The position numbers and the translations under genes were made by a program. Shown here piece by piece: positions 62,256 to 64,000 of a stretch of 64,000 nt of DNA; the first letter of the stretch is position 1; the number at the start of each line of letters is the position of its first letter. The notes beneath the pieces were generated by a model. It ran no database searches. It saw nothing but the letters and a program-made list of their open reading frames with translations, and was not told the origin of the DNA. Source of the DNA: RGIG3102 sp964525015 (GTDB lineage: Bacteria > Bacillota > Clostridia > Oscillospirales > Ruminococcaceae); NCBI GenBank assembly GCA_964525015.1, contig CAZGFY010000004.1, positions 1-64,000 on the forward strand. Reading direction: 5' to 3'.

Positions 62256-63701
62256 ATGGAAACTAAAACACAAGTTACATATAACAGAGCGAAAATTTGG
62301 CAAATAGGATTATTCGTACTTAATAACACAGCTACAAACTCAATGCTACTATTTATGGGCTATATTGGGTACTATGCAAATGGTATTGCAGGCATATTAG
62401 TTGCGACAGTAGGTTTCTTAGGAACAGCAATGAGATTATTCGATGGTATTACAGACCCTATCATTGGATATTTTATCGACAAAACTAACACTAAATTCGG
62501 TAAATTCCGTCCAGCAATGGTTATTGGATATGTGATAATGGTTATTGCTATTCTTATTCTTTTTAACACACTTCACGTTGTGCCAGAATCAATGAGAGTT
62601 ATATGGTATATCCTTATCTATGGCTTATACATCATTGGCTACACATTCCAAACAGCTTGTACTAAAGGTGCTCAAGCTTGTTTAACAAATGACCCACAAC
62701 AAAGACCAACTTTCACATTATTTGATGGTATCTACAACACAGTACTATTCACAGGTATGGGAATTTTTATCTCAAATGTTTTAGTTCCAAAGCATAACAA
62801 TATATTCTCATTAGAGTTCTTCCATGAGTTAATGTGGATGATATTTGCTATGGCTGGTGTTATGACAGTTTTAGCTATTATCGGTATTTCAGGTAAAGAT
62901 AGAACAGAATACTTTGGTCTTGGAACAAAAGCTCCAGAAGTTAAATTCAAAGATTACCTTGATGTTATTAAACACAATAAAGCTATTCAAATGCTTATCG
63001 TTGCAGCTTCAACAGATAAACTTGCAAACTCAACAGCTGGTAACCTAACAGTTACAGTTATCCTTTATGGTATTTTAGCTGGTAACTATGGACTATCAGG
63101 TCAAGTTGGTGGTTTCGCAATGATTCCAACTATACTTATCCTAGCTTTAGGTGTTCAAATGGCAAGAAAAATGGGTCAAAAACAAGCACTAGTAGTATTC
63201 ACTTGGATTCCATTAATTATTTCACTTGCACTTGCTGGCTTAATGCTATTTGGTGATATGTCAACTCTAAGCTTTACAGATTTCAATACATTCTCATTAA
63301 TGTATTTAGTGCTATTAATACTTATGAATGGTACAAAAGGTGTTTCAGGAAATATCGTTATTCCTATGATTGCAGACTGTGCAGACTATGAAACATACCG
63401 TACAGGACGTTTTGTTCCAGGTATGATGGGAACATTATTCTCATTCGTTGATAAATTAATTTCATCTCTAGCTACAACAATTGTTTCTTTAGCAGTTGCA
63501 GCTATCGGATTCTCAGAAGTGCTACCACAAATTGATACACCATACTCAACAGAATTACACTATATTGGTGTGTTCCTATTCATCGGTCTTCCAGTTCTTG
63601 GCTGGATTGCTTCACTAATCGCAATGAAGTTCTACCCACTAACTAAAGAAAAAATGAATGAAATCCAAGTTGAAATTGATAGAATCAAAAAAGAAGCTTA
63701 A
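62256..63701 (+). CDS. GPH-family sugar:cation symporter
   Basis: A 481-aa transporter of the glycoside-pentoside-hexuronide family, with twelve membrane helices and the family loop AMRLFDGITDPIIGYFIDKTNTKFGKFRP (split: DGITDPIIG near residue 68, TKFGKFRP near 83). It imports a sugar or glycoside with Na+ or H+; which one is unknown. Codon use favours C-ending codons (AAC, TTC, ATC) more than its neighbours, as often seen in strongly expressed genes. Ribosome site AAAGGAG lies upstream. Confidence 0.9.
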   Translation: METKTQVTYNRAKIWQIGLFVLNNTATNSMLLFMGYIGYYANGIAGILVATVGFLGTAMRLFDGITDPIIGYFIDKTNTKFGKFRPAMVIGYVIMVIAILILFNTLHVVPESMRVIWYILIYGLYIIGYTFQTACTKGAQACLTNDPQQRPTFTLFDGIYNTVLFTGMGIFISNVLVPKHNNIFSLEFFHELMWMIFAMAGVMTVLAIIGISGKDRTEYFGLGTKAPEVKFKDYLDVIKHNKAIQMLIVAASTDKLANSTAGNLTVTVILYGILAGNYGLSGQVGGFAMIPTILILALGVQMARKMGQKQALVVFTWIPLIISLALAGLMLFGDMSTLSFTDFNTFSLMYLVLLILMNGTKGVSGNIVIPMIADCADYETYRTGRFVPGMMGTLFSFVDKLISSLATTIVSLAVAAIGFSEVLPQIDTPYSTELHYIGVFLFIGLPVLGWIASLIAMKFYPLTKEKMNEIQVEIDRIKKEA

Positions 63702-63736
63702 TATAAACGTTTGAACAATTTAATATCGTAAAAAAT

Positions 63737-63774
63737 AAAAATTGACTTAGAACCTTTCTAAGTCAATTTTTTTA
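63737..63774 (+). terminator. Terminator after the GPH gene
   Basis: AAATTGACTTAGAA pairs with TTCTAAGTCAATTT, followed by a T-run. Confidence 0.93.
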
Positions 63775-64000
63775 TATGTATTTTTATCAGCTTTATTCAT
63801 ATAATAAGAGCACTTTTAAATTAAAAATGTAACCCCTGGGACAATAACCAATTAAAAAATTTGAGCCTTTTTTAAGAGATAAGGAATATTTTACCAAACC
63901 TGTATACATCTGTAAAACTATATGTATTTAAAAGCAAAGCCATAAATTAAAGCGAAATCATACAATTTTTACTAGTTATAAATATTTTTCACAAATTGTT
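63775..64000. other. Non-coding end of window
   Basis: AT-rich sequence with no credible frame. It is probably the upstream region of a gene beyond the window; nothing else can be supported. Confidence 0.5.

Overview
The window is a low-GC (roughly 30% by eye) bacterial chromosome segment centred on the replication origin. Gene families and order (dnaA-dnaN-yaaA-recF-remB-gyrB-gyrA, rpmH-rnpA-yidD-yidC-jag, SpoVT, CwlD and PdaA) point to an endospore-forming member of the Clostridia (Firmicutes). A Lachnospirales-like lineage is a guess. No insertion sequence with a transposase, CRISPR array, prophage or rRNA gene is visible.

Layout. 1-9.4 kb, minus strand: tRNA-Glu (cut by the window edge) and tRNA-Met, then serS, parB, parA, a Noc-like ParB paralogue, rsmG, mnmG and mnmE, with a parS-like palindrome upstream of parA. 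9.4-12.8 kb: a miniature inverted-repeat element, an unknown small gene and two paralogous lipoproteins. 12.8-22.5 kb, minus: gyrA, a YcxB-like membrane protein, gyrB, remB, recF, yaaA, dnaN and dnaA. oriC lies between dnaA and dnaN. 22.8-25.7 kb, plus: rpmH, rnpA, yidD, yidC and jag. Everything up to jag is transcribed away from oriC, so all of it is on the leading strand.

25.7-31.3 kb: an Xre regulator with a divergent small Cys-rich protein, copies of the inverted-repeat element, a copper chaperone and copper ATPase, and an AI-2E family permease. 31.2-31.85 kb: a dense cluster of the same 9-mer that marks oriC. 31.8-41.9 kb: a QueG-like reductase, PatB/MalY, an rRNA/ribosome methylation pair (prmA, rsmE), a VanY peptidase, chorismate mutase, a YibE/F protein, an ABC-2 exporter and a second small Fe-S protein. 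42-47.5 kb: a DUF1622 protein, a heterodimeric ABC exporter, trmB and spoVT. 47.6-58.8 kb: tRNA-Arg, several unknown or membrane genes, an AraC regulator with a sugar isomerase-like protein, the spore-cortex pair pdaA-cwlD and a DacF-like peptidase. 58.9-63.7 kb: a PfkB sugar kinase, an MFS transporter with a divergent TetR regulator, and a GPH sugar symporter with a LacI-type operator.

Main points of interest: (1) oriC has a clear DnaA-trio next to DnaA boxes of the unusual form TTTTCAACA; (2) a second, denser cluster of this 9-mer sits about 10 kb away; (3) the usual jag-mnmE junction is broken, in a way one oriC-centred inversion explains; (4) three families of non-coding repeats are present, one with compensatory base changes in a hairpin and one with a hairpin whose loop is flipped between copies.
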